Shown here in pieces: positions 42,270-54,322 of a stretch of DNA of 64,000 nucleotides; position 1 is the stretch's first letter, and every line of letters starts with the position of its first letter. This DNA is from Prostheceraeus crozeri. Lineage: Eukaryota > Platyhelminthes > Polycladida > Euryleptidae. Location of the stretch: positions 592,501 through 656,500 of the forward strand of contig CAJQUW010008680.1 of the NCBI GenBank assembly GCA_907163375.1, read 5' to 3'. The notes beneath the pieces were generated by a model. That model saw only the letters and a list, made by a program, of their open reading frames with translations, was not told the origin of the DNA and did no database searches. Position numbers and translations under genes: made by a program.

Positions 42270-42643
42270 ATATTGATGAACGAAAAGTAAAGGACACAGA
42301 GCAAATAGCTGCCATTGCCGAGGAGTTGGAGATTGAAGAGTATGGGATCAAAGATATATATCGTATTGGGAGGAACCTGCAGAGATCAAGACTTATTCGA
42401 GTTATCTTTGAAGATGTTTCTCATAAGCGGTCGTTCCTCAGAAAAGCCAAGTTGCTGAGAGGTTCAAGTGTGTTTGATCAGTGCTACATTAATCCTGATC
42501 TGACGTTCTTCCAAAGAGCAAAGAATAAGGAGTTGATGGATGACTTGAAACGACATCGACAAAATGGTATTGAAATGGTTATAATAAGAGGAAAACTTAT
42601 CCCAAAAGATATTACTTCAAATCCACAACAGCATTTTCTTTAA
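42270..42643 (+). CDS. LINE L-A ORF1, C-terminal part
   Basis: Continues the RRM-like and C-terminal domain of ORF1: EELEIEEYGIKDIYRIGRNLQRSRLIRVIF, then SSVFDQCYINPDLTFFQRAKNKELMDDLKRHRQNG. The 25 nt at 35848-35872 code the missing piece between this and 2889-3246. Stop at 42641-42643, 23 bp before ORF2. Confidence 0.8.
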
Positions 42644-42666
42644 CTTCTTATACCGACACAGTTCCT

Positions 42667-45167
42667 TTGCATCAAACCGACAATTTTTTACCCTCTATTG
42701 TTGTTTCGAATGTGAGATCATTGCCAAATAAAATTGACGAACTCAATGTATTTACGTCAACGTTTTCTCCGGATATCTTGGTTCTGACAGAGTCTTGGCT
42801 CTGCGACGGCATCGCTGACTTTCAGATTTCGCCACCAGGCTACTCGAGCCCGTTTCGTGCAGATCGAGAAGATGGTCGTGTTGGTGGAGGTGTTTGCTGC
42901 TATATTCGAAATGATTTCAGATGTGATAAGCTTAATAACATCTCAGCCCCAACGGCCATGGAATGTCTGTGTCTTCAATATCCTCGTCTAAAGTTGATTT
43001 TGATAGCTGTTTATGTTCCGCCCAACCTTAGATCAACCGCAAATGATGGGATCATTTAATTTTTCCTCAATTATTTGGACAAGATACTCGACAGTTCCTC
43101 TTTGGCTTTCGGCTAATCATTTACGGTGACTTCAACAAGTTGTCGATGGTAGACGTTGAAAATAATTTTTGTCTCTCGCAAATTGTAAATTTTCCAACTC
43201 GACAAGGTTCGCAGTTAGACAAAGTATTCGTCGATGATTCTCTCAAATCTAAGTACACCAATGTCTTTCCTGGTCCTGCATTTGGTAAATCTCACCATTT
43301 ATCAATAATCATGAAGGCAAGTGACACACATAAGTGCATTCCACAAAAGATATGTGAAGTATATGATTATCGAGAGAGCAATATGACTAAAATAGCTCAA
43401 TTAATCAACCAAGTACCGTGGCACAAGTGGTACCAAACAGATGATAGCTTGAAGGATAGACTGTCATATTTCTATGAGAAAATCGAAGAAGCTGTGTCTT
43501 CGATTCCTTATAACTATGTTGTAATGAAAGTCGATGACAAGCCATGGATGACTCCGGTGCTAAAACATCTGATTGACTGCAAACATAAAGCTTTTCGAAC
43601 CAGAAATTTTCCACTGTACTATCATTTTAAGAATAAATTGAACACTGAAATAAAATACGCGAAAAACAGTTGGACTAAAAGGTTGAAATAAACTGTGGGA
43701 GGTATTTGGAAGGTGGTAAATCGTTCAAAAAGTAGCTCAAACGACAATCAACCGGCCAAACTCCTTGCCTTGTTTGAAAATCCAACAATTGCAGTAGAAT
43801 CAATCAATTCTGCTATTTGTGAGCACTACTCTCCTCTCCCAAATTGGTCCAGCATAATGAAGGATATTTCAGAAAATGAAAACTCATGGTCTCCGAGCAT
43901 CACGGGTGCATCGGTCCGCAACGCACTATCCAAACTCAACATCAAAAAAGCCTCTGGCAATAACGAAATCCCTTCTAGAATATTTCGTGACTGCGCTGAA
44001 GCCATTGCTGGTCCAGTTACTCATCTTTTTTCACTTTCGATACGCTTCTTTGATGTCCCTGAGCAATGGAAAACATCAGATGTTATTCCTGTTCTGAAAT
44101 CGAAGGAAATTGACATTAACAATATTCGACCTGTCTCTCTTTTACCTCCACTGATGAAAATATTGGAAAAATTTGTTGTTAACTCATTAAAAGACGATTT
44201 TGTGATGATATATGGTAGAGAACAGTTCGGATTTCGACCTGGATCTTCGACACTGATGGCACAAATTGCTTTAATGGACTTCATAAATATTTCCTTGGAT
44301 GACAAAGAATACAGTAGCGTTGTTTTGATATCATTTGACATGAGCCGTGCCTTCGATACCGTACATCACTCATGCTTGATGAAGGCGCTGATTGACGCAA
44401 ATCTTCCAGCATCCTTCCTCAAATGGTGCGCCAACTACCTGCAGAATAGACATCAACGCGTGAAAATAAGCAACACCCATAGTTCTCTGGCACTGATTAC
44501 ATCTGCGGTACCCCAAGGTTCTGTCATTTCTCCTTATCTTTTTTCATGTCATATGAGCACTCTTAAACCGAAAACAATTGGCTCAAAAATCTTCAAGTAC
44601 GCTGATGATGTAGTTGTTGCGGTACCAATTTCAAAAGCCGCTAATTTGAATTTGCTGGTGCACTCTGAAATGGAGTATGTGGAGAATTGGTGTCGGCACA
44701 ATGGCTTGAGCTTGAATGCCAATAAAACTAAAGTTATGTTGGTTCGAGGACGTAGCAACTGTACGATATTCCCAATCAAGTACTCCCTTGTGACGGAAAT
44801 GAAGATTTTGGGGGTTGTATTTAATGAGACCTTATCCTGGGATAATCACATTAATCATATCTGCAAGCTGGCATCGCAAAGAATCTTTTTGCTGAAACAA
44901 CTTCGATCATCTGGTGTTACGAAAGACGAACTGATAAAAGTTTACAACGCACACATTAGAAGTATACTTGAGTTCAATTGTCCACTCTTCGTTGATCTGA
45001 ATTTGAAGAACTCAAGACGACTAGAACTGATCCGTAAAAGATGCCACCGATTCATTTGTGACTACGAATGCAAGTGCCAGATCATGCCTGCGCTGACGGG
45101 TAGACGACAGAAGCCTTGCAATGAAAACGTTTTGTCAGATGCTGAATCCCCATCACCAACTTCATGA
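42667..45167 (+). pseudogene. LINE L-A ORF2: endonuclease and reverse transcriptase
   Basis: Endonuclease (NVRSLPNKIDELN, LTESWLCD, YGDFNKLS, GKSHHLSI) with a frameshift near 43060-43110 and TAA at 43689-43691. The RT domain from 43695 is open to 45167 with all key motifs: RPVSLLPPLMKILEK, FDMSRAFDTVHH, VPQGSVISP and YADD. It ends with a Cys-rich stretch (CHRFICDYECKC). Order and motifs fit the CR1/L2 group. Confidence 0.85.
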
Positions 45168-47200
45168 CATTGTCCCGAAACCACTTCCATACTCAAAACA
45201 TTTAACGATCCCTTTTTGCTCCACAGCCCGCCGCTTGTCTACATTCGTACCGTATTGTACAATTCTTTATAACAATTTGATGTTCTGACGCACATCCGAC
45301 TGCTTGCTAATTTATTAGCTACTTTTGCACTGATTGATCTTTTTCTGAAACTTCTTTGACTATTTCATTTTGTATCTTCTCTTGTATTCAACTGCTATAT
45401 TGATTGCCATTCCGAAGAAATAAACGTATATAAAGTATATGTTTTCTAATTGAAAAACTGCGATCTGTAAATTGAGCGATTTTCATATTTTGACCACCGT
45501 CCAGCAAACACAATGACAACCCTACAAGTCGTCCTCTACAAGCTTTTCATAGCTCATCTGAGGCCTGAGTAAGCTCTCGAGTGATGTATGGCACGTTGAT
45601 GTGCGTTGCGATTGGTAGTACTGAGAATCGATTGAATTTCGGCATAAGGTGGTCCTCTTTTTAATATGAGCTCTGTATATTAGTATTTTTGGCCCGTTAT
45701 TGTGTCGACGGTGAGTCATAATTTGCGCAAAACTTTTCAGCCATGATGTTTAGCATGGCATAGGGATTTGTGGCATGAAATATTATTTTTCTCCTACAAT
45801 CATTAGGTAACCTAAATATAAATTTATTAGAATTTGTCTAAATTTTAAAATTTGAATCGTTCAGAATTCAAATCAAAAGGAAATTTTCCAAAGGATAATT
45901 TTCAATTAAGCTCATCGCAAGCGCGGTCTACTGATAATATACAGTTTACAGTGAGTTTCAAACAATCCTCCATTAGCTTCTACAACACATTGTGCCCTGA
46001 TCATGTTGGAATACGAGTCTTTATCATCCGTTTTTTGAAATTCAGGTATGAGGTGATCATGAGCATGTTGGTGTAATTGTCCTAATCTACAGTCGATTCA
46101 AAGAATTAGTAGAGCTGAAATTTGAACCTAGAAGAAATTGCCATCGAAACGTAAAGTGAGTGGAAATTCCTCGTCAAATTGAATCTGGGATTTTCGTATG
46201 ACCACATCACTCAGTTGTATCGGTTAGCCCATCTGGTCAAAATAAGCTTCATCAAACCAAAGAATGTTTGGCAGAATTTTCTCATTCTCCAAAATCCACT
46301 TCGAGAAATACAGATGCTTGAGCTTATCTTAGTCACTTCCTATCGCCTGCGTTCGGGGCATTCGGAATGCATGCATCCCAATATGATGAAGAACTCACAT
46401 GACGCTGTGTTGAGGGATGGCGGCTTCACACGCGACTTGTCGAGAACTAGCATGACCAAGGGGATTTTCAGCTTTAAGATTGATGATTGACTTCTCGATT
46501 GACTTATGAGGAATGGCCATTGGGCAAGAGCGGTCTACGACTGGATGACATGGAGAGCAGTCTTCATTTTTTCAAACTTCTGTATCTGTCGACTGATTGT
46601 TGAACGTGGAAATTAGATCATTGCGCAAGGACATCATTTTCTGATATGCACGAAGAGCAGCAGTTGGAAATTCCTTATTTGAATAAAACAATTTCAGAAG
46701 AGTCAATCTTGTTTCTAAATCCATCGTTAGTGACAGAAAAGCAACTAAACTTTCAGCGATGGATCCTCGCATATCTAGGTTGAATCATGTATGTCCTAAT
46801 TGTAAAATATATTCTCTTGGAACAACTTAGATTACCTGTCTATGCCATAGAGTAGGGATATATAGGTAAAGTATCGACTCAAAAAGTATCTGTATACAGT
46901 GAAAATTTTTATATGAAAAGATTCAGTTTTTTGCGGAAATCGCGTTTCCGTGGTCCAACAAATTATTTGAGCACTTTTTAAAAAATCAAGATTTGCCAAT
47001 TTATATACTACCGAGATGACTCTCCTATATAAGTAGCATGAAACAATTTGGATATCAAAAGGTATGAATATTTGCTAATAAGCATCGTAACTAAGCGGAA
47101 ATTAAGCTAATTTCCAAGGGAATTTCATTATCCGTATTATTATCGATTAACAACAATGAGATGAAATAGACGATAGATCAGATTGCCATGCAAAAGATGT
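45168..47200. other. LINE tail, then intergenic DNA
   Basis: L-A 3' UTR to about 45440. Beyond that no gene was recognised; open frames here (for example 46179-46490) lack domain features. From about 46860 the first copy of a segmental duplication begins. Confidence 0.45.
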
Positions 47201-47480
47201 GCGGCTGGTAGGATTCGAACCTACGACCAATGTTAACTAGACCTGTGCTCTAACCAACTGAGCTACGAGCCACAGTTTCAAGTTTCTAATTCAATTTTCA
47301 CCGCATGATTTTATGATTCACTAATTTCATGCTTCACATCTTGAATCTGAATGGTGATGTGGACCCATTTACATCTTTCAAAGTCAATTGATATCATTGT
47401 CTTTGAATCTATTATTTTGCTGTACCAGTGGCAGGTTGCTTTTCATATGATCACGCTTAAGAAGATTCTCTTGAGGTTCA
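46860..47480. repeat. Segmental duplication, copy 1
   Basis: Matches 48165-48700: GACTCAAAAA, AAAAGATTCA, a TATATAAGTAG(C/T)ATGAA block, AAGCGGAAATTAA, then GAATCTGAAT.., GGACCCA(T/A)TTACATCTTT and ATATGATCACGCT(T/C)AAGAA. Copy 1 carries the tRNA-like gene; copy 2 does not. Confidence 0.7.
47201..47273 (-). tRNA. tRNA-Thr(AGT)-like gene, slightly degenerate
   Basis: 73 nt. A box TAGCTCAGTTGG, B box GGTTCGAATCC, T stem GTAGG/CCTAC, D stem GCTC/GAGC. The anticodon region GGTCTAGTTAA reads AGT in threonine context. The acceptor (GTGGCTC with CAGCCGC) pairs at six of seven positions and the anticodon stem has mismatches. A TTTT terminator lies 6 nt behind. It may be a pseudogene or a tRNA-derived repeat head. 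Confidence 0.6.
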
Positions 47481-49134
47481 GCATGAAAGCAATAGCAGGT
47501 CAGTAGCTAATTCAACAAACATTACCTCTCCAAGGTTGTCATGACACGGATGATCTGTAAAATAATATCATTTCCATCTGCTTTATACTATTATGATCAG
47601 TTGATTACGTTGTAATTTCTTCAAAGCTGCATAAATATGCATATCTCACATTTGGAAACAATTCCGACTGTAACTCCCTTGAGTTCATTCAATAAAATCG
47701 AAAGTGTATACACATTGGGGATTTAATAAATGCGGAGTTACCACTCTACCTTTATGGTCTATGCCCAAATTGTAGGTCGAACATAATCAGATCGATTGTT
47801 GAATCCTTTGGCTGTCATGTCATAGGGAATCATGTGTTGATGACAAATCATGCGCAAAGCTATGGTAAGATTTCATGAACTGAGACAATATGACAAGATT
47901 TCAAATTTTCTGAGACAAATTTAAAATATAAAATTTTAACTTTGAAATTCTTAGAAGACAGAACGATGTTGCATGAAACAAAACTACAGTCTTATAAAAA
48001 CGAACAAAATGACAATTGATGTCGAGTACTCCACTCAGTAATCACAGGACACCATCAAGGTTTTGCGCACGATATGGGCCGGATTTTTGTTTGCAAAAGA
48101 GTAATATTGTTATAAAACAATGGAAAGAAGGACATTCTTAGCTCAATCATCAGATAATTGAACGAGATATGGTAGGTAGAGTGCCGACTCAAAAAACTGT
48201 CAGCATGCATTTTTCTATCAAAAAGATTCATTTCTTGCATAGATTTGATAAATATTTCTAAGAAGCTAATTTTTTACAAATTATTCCTGTGTTTATATAC
48301 TAACAATTTGGCACCTCTATATAAGTAGTATGAAGCGTTAGGAATGAACATTTACCAACACGTGTTTTAATTAAGCGGAAATTAAACTGACTATCAAGCA
48401 AATTTCATGAAACGCATTGTAATGCAAGTCTTCATGGAAAAGTTGAGATCTTATTGTGCATCTTGGCTGAAATTTCAAGTTTTTGATTCAATTTTCATCG
48501 GCACGATATTATGATCCACTAAATATATGTTTCATTTCTTGAATCTGAATAATATTGCGGACCCAATTACATCTTTTGAATTTAATTGTGATCTTGTGAT
48601 CAATGTCTTTGATTATGATGTTTTGCTCTTTCCATGGCAGGTAATTTGTGATATGATCACGCTCAAGAAAACACTCTTTTTTCCAAGGGTAAGCATTAAA
48701 GGAGTGATCCATCGTAGTACAAATTTAATGTACATTGAAGAATAAGTAACACCATAAGTAACGCCTCACCATAAGTAACACTCTCGCCTCACAACTAGCA
48801 CCCTCGCTTCATGGTGGTAATATTAATTAGCACTCTCGCCTCATTCATAGCACTGTCGCCTCATATCTAACACTTTCGCCTCAAATCGATAAAAATTATA
48901 ATCAAATAGCATTCTCGCCTCAATGCTATTTTTAGTATCGAAAATCCGTCTCATCTGATCTCAGTTAAATTATCCTTGATTGTATCCAAATCGCTTTTTT
49001 ATCAACGGAAATCTTAAGAAAATGAAGAACTTAAGAATTCAGTGAAGAATTAAATTAATTGCGCGCCCTTATCAATTAATATGTGCGTTTAGTGTGATGA
49101 TCAATATGAAATTAATGAATGACATAATTTCATC
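47481..49134. other. Intergenic DNA with duplication copy 2 and a minisatellite
   Basis: 48165-48700 is the second copy of the segmental duplication. 48750-48925 is the minisatellite listed separately. No gene recognised; short frames at 48055-48745 lie within the duplicated non-coding sequence. Confidence 0.5.
48750..48925. repeat. Irregular minisatellite, AGCACTCTCGCCTCA-type unit
   Basis: About eight imperfect copies of (A)GCACTCTCGCCTCA or AACACTCTCGCCTCA, separated by AT-rich spacers of 5-30 bp (for example 48778-48792, 48838-48842 onward, 48900-48925). Confidence 0.75.
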
Positions 49135-50925
49135 TAACCTATGTAATGTAGCCCTTCATAAACGGGCTCCGAAGAACAATGAGCTCCCGATTGTGTTCGA
49201 ACGCTGACCCAACTGAGAGTTGGCTTTATGATAAAATTGAATCCGATGTAAGTGATCGTGGATTTAAATTCTTTCGTTGTGACAGATACAACTGTTCTGG
49301 TGGTGGAGTGTGCGCTTGGTTTGCCAAGTCTATCAATGCAGCACAGATATATCGTCCTGGATGTCCTGATGAGATTGAGATGCTCATTTTTCGAGTTACG
49401 TTGTTGAACATGATTCTTATTTGCGCATATATTCCACCTGGTTTGATTTCTTTAAAGTTGAAAAGCATAAAGGATTATCTGTTTGATCTGTTGGACGATG
49501 AATCGCTGATTTCTCCAAATTTGGATATCATTTGATGCGGAGTATTTTGAATCGAATTTTATTTTTATCAATCATGTAAAGTCTCCGACCCTCGCTACGG
49601 CTTGGAGGGATAAGATTTTGATAAATGATTCTTTAAGTGAAAGTTGCAATGAGTGCGCTTGCGTCGGTCCCCCACTGGCTTCCTCTGACCACAACACTGT
49701 CATTCTTTTTTGGGAAACGTCAGACATTTGCTCCCACTAAATTGATCAAACTATGGGATTTTCGAAAGTCCAACATCGACAACTTTCGAATGACTCTATC
49801 TTCGATTAATTTCTCTGACATGCTTCACGTTGCGTCAGTGAATGATATGTGTGAGATATTTTATGCGTGTTTTCAAGAAGCTGCGTCTGTTATCCCATTT
49901 TCATATGTGACAATGTCATCCAATGACAAACCTTGGGCAACACCACTTCTCAAAACGTTAATCGACGAAAAATGGCGGGCATTTCGATGCGGAGACTGGA
50001 CGTTGTACGAACACTATAAGGTGAAAGTCAAGCTAGAAATAAATAAGTCAAAGCTAAATTTGTCGCAAAGGCAAATTCAATCGAACAAAAGCATATTGAA
50101 GGTGCTCAACGAAGTAGAGACAAATGTTCCTCAAAAACGTTTGAGTCGCTGGTCAGACAATATGGTGACATTAAAACACTGATAGCAGCGCTGCATACTG
50201 AATTCCGTGCCAGTTATGTGACTGATTTGAAAGACTCTAATGTTTTCCAAGCTATTAATGATGAGAATTGGAACCCTTCGTTTTCAGTCTCTGATTGGAG
50301 ACGACTTCTCTCACAATTGTCTACCAATAAATCATGTGGTAGTGACAAAGTTCCAAACCTCTTGCTGAAAGCCTGTTCAGATATCATATCCTATCCCGTG
50401 TATATGATCTTTCGATTTTCGGTAGACACTCGGTGCTTTCCATCTCAATGGAAGTTGGCCGATATAGCCCCGATTCTGAAGCGGAATAATCCAAAATTGA
50501 AAGACTTTCGACCGATTTCGCTGCTATGGCAACCTTAACCAAGCTTTTGGAGCGAATAGTTCTCAGATCTATGTCACCGTCCATTGAATTGTTGTTTGGT
50601 CCATACCAGTTCGCTTGTCGGAAAATGGATCCACTTAGTGTGCTTTGGTAAAATTTCATGACTCCATTACATGCTTGGAGGAAGGTGATGTGAGAGCGGT
50701 TCGAATAACGTGTCTTGACTTATCAATCAAAGCCTTCTAAAGTGTGAATCACAACTGCTTAATTGATCGTCTTTTAGCAATGGGTATCAACCGAGGATTC
50801 ATTTTGTACTTGAAATCCTATTTGACCGGAGGATATCAGCAAATCAAACTCAGTAATTCATATGGACCATCATTTATCCATCCATCTGGTGTGCTGCAGG
50901 GGTCAGTTTTAGGACCACACCTATT
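49135..50925 (+). mobile_element. LINE L-C fragment, cut by Pol-2
   Basis: 5'-truncated ORF2 of a LINE. Endonuclease 49179-49535 (FKFFRCDRYNCSGGGVCAWF, CAYIPPGL), linker 49637-50182 (KPWATPLLKTLIDEKWRAFRCGDW), RT 50218-50538 and 50744-50925 (DFRPISLL.., GYQQIKLSNSYG, SGVLQGSVLGPHLL). Several frame breaks. Homology ends in the middle of RT motif B at 50925, where Pol-2 begins. Confidence 0.8.
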
Positions 50926-52440
50926 AGTAGTAACCCCATCCCAGACGCAAGCGCAAAATGTGAAATGCTGAGTCATCAGGCTGACTCAGCCCCCCCCCTC
51001 TGGCAGGAAGGTGAGGGACATGATCAAGGATGTGTTGGGAGGAATGGGTCTGTGAGGAGAAAACTGTTTCCCCCCCCTGGCGGGAAGGAAGGAAGGAGGA
51101 GTGATGAGGCAAAGGGTTAAATCTCGGTCGGAAGGATAGAGTGAGGAAAGGGCGGGTGTTGGTGGTTTTGGGTTGAGAAAGGCTGGAATTCGGCATGAAG
51201 GAGGCCTCAGATGGGAAAACGGAGGCCAGATTCGGACTCTACGTGAAATTCTACATCTGTGGTGTGATTTCCAGCTCAATCGGAGAGAAAAAATTTCGAG
51301 GACCTCCCCCCCCCCTCCTGCCAAACTTCCAACTTTGGTGTGAGAGATGGTAGAAAGTCGTGCAATAGCTCATTTGAAAGCTAAGAGTGAGAAAAATGCA
51401 GTGGAAAGCTCAGTTTGGACTAATTTTCTTGGGTTTTGGGAGGAAAATGGCAGGAAACCGTCAGAGTTGGAAAAAGGCAGGTGTTGGATGTTTTGGGATG
51501 AGAAAGGCTGGAATTCGACAGGAAGTAGGCCTCGGATGAGAAAATGGAGTTCAAATTCGGACGTTTTGGTCAAAGTTGGGTCTAGGAACTTCTTCCCAAC
51601 TCAATCGGAGAGAAAAAGTTCTGACCTCCCCCCCCTCCTGCCAAACTTCCAACTTTGGTTGTAGACATCGTACAAAGTCGTGCAATAGCTCATTTGAAAA
51701 CTAAGAGTGAGAAAAATGAAGTGGAAAGCTCAGTTTGGGCTAATTTTCTTGGGTTTAGGGAGGAAAATGGCAGGAAACCGTCAGAGTTGGAAAAGGCAGG
51801 TGTTGGTGGTTTTGGGATGAGAAAAGTCGTTTTTCGGGCAGAAGGAGACCTCGGATGGGAAAATGGAGTGCAAATTCGGACGTTTTGGTCAAAGTTGGGT
51901 CAAGGAACGTCTTCCCAACTCAGTCGGAGAGAAAAAGTTCTGACGTCTCCCCCCCCCCTCGGCAACGATCTTCCAACTTTGGTGTTAGAGATGGTAGAAA
52001 GTCGTGCAATAGCTCGTTTGAAAGCTGGGAGTGAGACAAATGCAGTGAAAAACATGGCTTGTTCGTATCTGCCTTCGTTTAGAGGTGAGACGTTATTGAA
52101 AATTTGGGACCTTGGCGAAAAACGACAGAGTTAGAATGTTTATGGAAATCGCTCTAGCGGGTGAAGCAAGCCTCGGACGGGAAATCAGAGACCAGATTTG
52201 GAATCAGCGTCACATTCTGCTTCGACATGCTAAATTTGAAAGCCATCGGAGAGAAAAAATTTTTCATCATTTTTCCGAAAAACGACTGTTAGAATTTTTG
52301 CGATGGCTGTGGGCTGTAGAGCCAAAACGAAGCATCGGATGGGAAAATGGAGGGCAGATTCGGATTCAGCGTCAAATTCTACATGGAAATAGTGTATTTT
52401 CAGCTCCATCGGAGCACTAGAACCGGAGATAGACGGGTTT
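50926..52440 (+). repeat. Pol-2 left terminal repeat with tandem 320-bp units
   Basis: Three units begin at the C runs 51304, about 51624 and about 51943, each with CCAACTTTGGT, AAAGTCGTGCAATAGCTC, GTCAGAGTTGGAAAA and CAATCGGAGAGAAAAAGTT. Flanking modules at 51200-51300 and 52130-52440 resemble Pol-1 3640-3870. Open frames here are by-products of the repeat. A single unit occurs in the Pol-1 right repeat. Confidence 0.8.
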
Positions 52441-52461
52441 TTAGTGTTTGAATGATGGGTA

Positions 52462-52496
52462 TTACGTCATCAGCTGATCGCCACACACTATATAAG
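52462..52496 (+). promoter_or_regulatory. Pol-2 left-end promoter block with TATA box
   Basis: TTACGTCATCAGCTGATCGC followed by TATATAAG at 52489-52496, as in Pol-1 3893-3927. Confidence 0.6.
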
Positions 52497-54007
52497 TGGA
52501 AACTCGGCTTGTGGAAATCAGTTCTCCTCCCGACTGGGTTGGGGTAGGTGAACTCTGGAGCTCCGATGATAGCATTGGAAATCTGAAAAACCGGGTTTCT
52601 GTAAGAAACCGACTTAGAAAATTTCATTGCTGATATCAGCTAAGGCGTCAGACTTAGAGGTTCGCCAGGAGATGGCCTTCGTCTCCAGGCCATAAAAGAC
52701 TCCAAAACTTTAAAGGCTTGTAACTTTGCTTCTACAAGTCCGTTTGACTTGATTCAAAAAAGGTTCGGTCGCTATTGACCTGCCCTAAGTGATAGAGTAC
52801 TTTTAAAATTTCATAAGTAGTGCTAAAAAGTTGAAAAATTTAAATTCACTAGTTTTGGAGGTTTTCTGGGGTTTTCGACCCTGCTGAAGTCAATGAAAGC
52901 ATTTTTAATGATGTCTGAGCCAGTCTTCTCATGGTATAAGCAGCTTTTCACTGAAAGCGAGCAAGACACGGAGAGTTTTGCTGTAATATTCCACTGACAG
53001 GGTGTTCCTTCGGGACGGCGGACGATGCCGTAGTGATAAGTGTGGCAAGGGAGTGTGTCATAGTTTAGACCGAAACCGCTGGGGCAACTCATGTCTCATG
53101 TTGGGCATTTGACACAGTTCTCAACGTAGCACTTTGAACGCCAATCGGTTGAGTCTTAGCTATCTTGTCATGGGTAGCATCTAAACATCTCCATTGCAAA
53201 ACGCTGGTGAATCAAGCTCTCTACGGCTTGCTATCAAGCTGATCAAAGTCTGCCAACCTCTTACCAACTAAGCAGCTTTTCACTGAAAGCGAGCAAGACA
53301 CGGAGAGTTTTGCTGCAATATTCCAGATGATGCCGTAGTGATAAGTGTGGCAAGGGAGTGTGTCATAGTTTAGACCGAAACCGCTGGGGCAACTCATGTC
53401 TCATGTTGGGCATTTGACACAGTTCTCAACGTAGCACTTTGAACGCCAATCGGTTGAGTCTTAGCTATCTTGTCATGGGTGGCATCTAAACATCTCCATT
53501 GCAAAACGCTGGTGAATCAAGCTCTCTACGGCTTGCTATCAAGCTGATCAAAGTCTGCCAACCTCTTACCAACTCCACCGGTTTTCATGTCAAAACTGGG
53601 GTCCGAATACCAACACAGTGATATGACGCACGCTCTGTCCGCTCGAGGTTGGATTTGTGATTGCCTTGGAGCTGGGATAAGATCCCCTCTGAGAAATGCC
53701 TGTAACGGATTCAAGAGCTTAACACCCAAACGGTTGCTGGCTTGCTATCAGGCCTTCTTCGTCTAGCCTCAGTAACTCAGGCTTGGCAACGTCTATCGTT
53801 TGTCATTGTAACTTGGTAAAATGGGACGGTTACTGCAAGCATTGACGTCAAACCTTTTCGCGTCATAGGGGAATCCGTCTTTGTGTTGGGAGTTGGAAAC
53901 AGAAAGCACGGTGACTGCCGATGCCCATACATGGTGAAACTGCTGTTGTCAAGTTAAAAGCATGGTCAAATAAGGAAGGTCTGAATCATGGCTTTGTGCT
54001 CCCTGGG
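52497..54007. other. Pol-2 left region without a supported gene
   Basis: 52610-52830 and 53570-53720 match Pol-1 4030-4250 and 4380-4530. The coiled-coil gene of Pol-1 has no counterpart. Instead there is a tandem duplication (52941-53574). The minus frame 53526-53729 is within conserved but apparently non-coding sequence. Confidence 0.5.
52941..53574. repeat. Tandem duplication, 332-bp and 302-bp copies
   Basis: Copies 52941-53272 and 53273-53574 are almost identical except for a roughly 30-bp segment (ctgacagggtgttcc..) absent from copy 2. Part of the unit corresponds to Pol-1 6490-6660, including IAKTQPIGVQSATL on the minus strand. Confidence 0.9.
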
Positions 54008-54015
54008 TATATAAA
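54008..54015 (+). promoter_or_regulatory. TATA box TATATAAA of the 54047 gene
   Basis: 39 bp before the ATG. Matches Pol-1 5943-5950. Confidence 0.7.
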
Positions 54016-54046
54016 CCGCTGACTCTCATTTAATTTCATTTCAGTC

Positions 54047-54322
54047 ATGCAGACGCCGAACACTCTGGTCAGCTCTCCTGACAAGTCTCGGTTGAAGCCG
54101 AGAAATCTATTTGAAGAGTTTCAGCGGGCTGAAGAGCGAGAAAGGATTTATGACAATCTTGCTCGAATTGGTTCATCGGCTGTTGATGATGATACCGATT
54201 CAACAGAGTGGGGCTATATACCGCCCTCTGACAGTCGGGTGGTAGTAGAGGAGGTTGATGCCGCTGACATAGAGAGACTAAGAGTCTCTCTCAGCAGGAT
54301 CGGCCAGTCCCACCCAAGTTAG
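54047..54322 (+). CDS. Conserved small acidic Polinton protein, Pol-2 copy
   Basis: 91 residues, full-length homologue of Pol-1 5988-6251, with an identical core DDTDSTEWGYIPPSD. Function unknown. An imperfect histone-like hairpin (GGACTCTTTTAAGGGCC, 54405-54421) lies 83 bp behind the stop. Confidence 0.75.
   Translation: MQTPNTLVSSPDKSRLKPRNLFEEFQRAEERERIYDNLARIGSSAVDDDTDSTEWGYIPPSDSRVVVEEVDAADIERLRVSLSRIGQSHPS

Larger units (their letters stand above)
2884..45440 (+). mobile_element. LINE L-A (CR1/L2-like), split by nested insertions
   Basis: A non-LTR retrotransposon in three pieces: 2884-3246, about 35846-35872 and 42270-45440. Removing the pogo-like element (3247-35845 plus one TA) and Gy-2 (35873-42269 plus one ATAT) brings ORF1 back into one frame across both junctions, which proves the nesting. 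ORF1 begins within a few bases of the left boundary, so the 5' UTR is missing and the copy is probably slightly 5'-truncated. ORF2 follows at 42667. The 3' end is set at about 45440, after a short AATAAACGTATATAAAG tail; this boundary is approximate. L-A is the outermost readable layer of the nest. Confidence 0.8.

Noticed and set aside
43689..43691. Possible stop-codon readthrough in L-A ORF2 (also 1451, 14665, 22402)
   Set aside because: Different stop codons in unrelated genes with other frameshifts nearby; ordinary decay is simpler than recoding.
42667..45167. Retron or group II intron reverse transcriptase
   Set aside because: Endonuclease-RT order and motifs are those of animal LINEs.
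48750..48925. CRISPR-like spaced repeat
   Set aside because: Repeats are imperfect, spacers irregular and AT-rich, and the genome is animal; it is a minisatellite.
51347..52420. Open frames of 100-160 codons in the Pol-2 left end
   Set aside because: They follow the 320-bp tandem repeat and include C-run translations; no conserved protein.
53526..53729. Minus-strand frame of 67 codons
   Set aside because: Sequence is shared with Pol-1 4380-4530, but the frame is not kept there.
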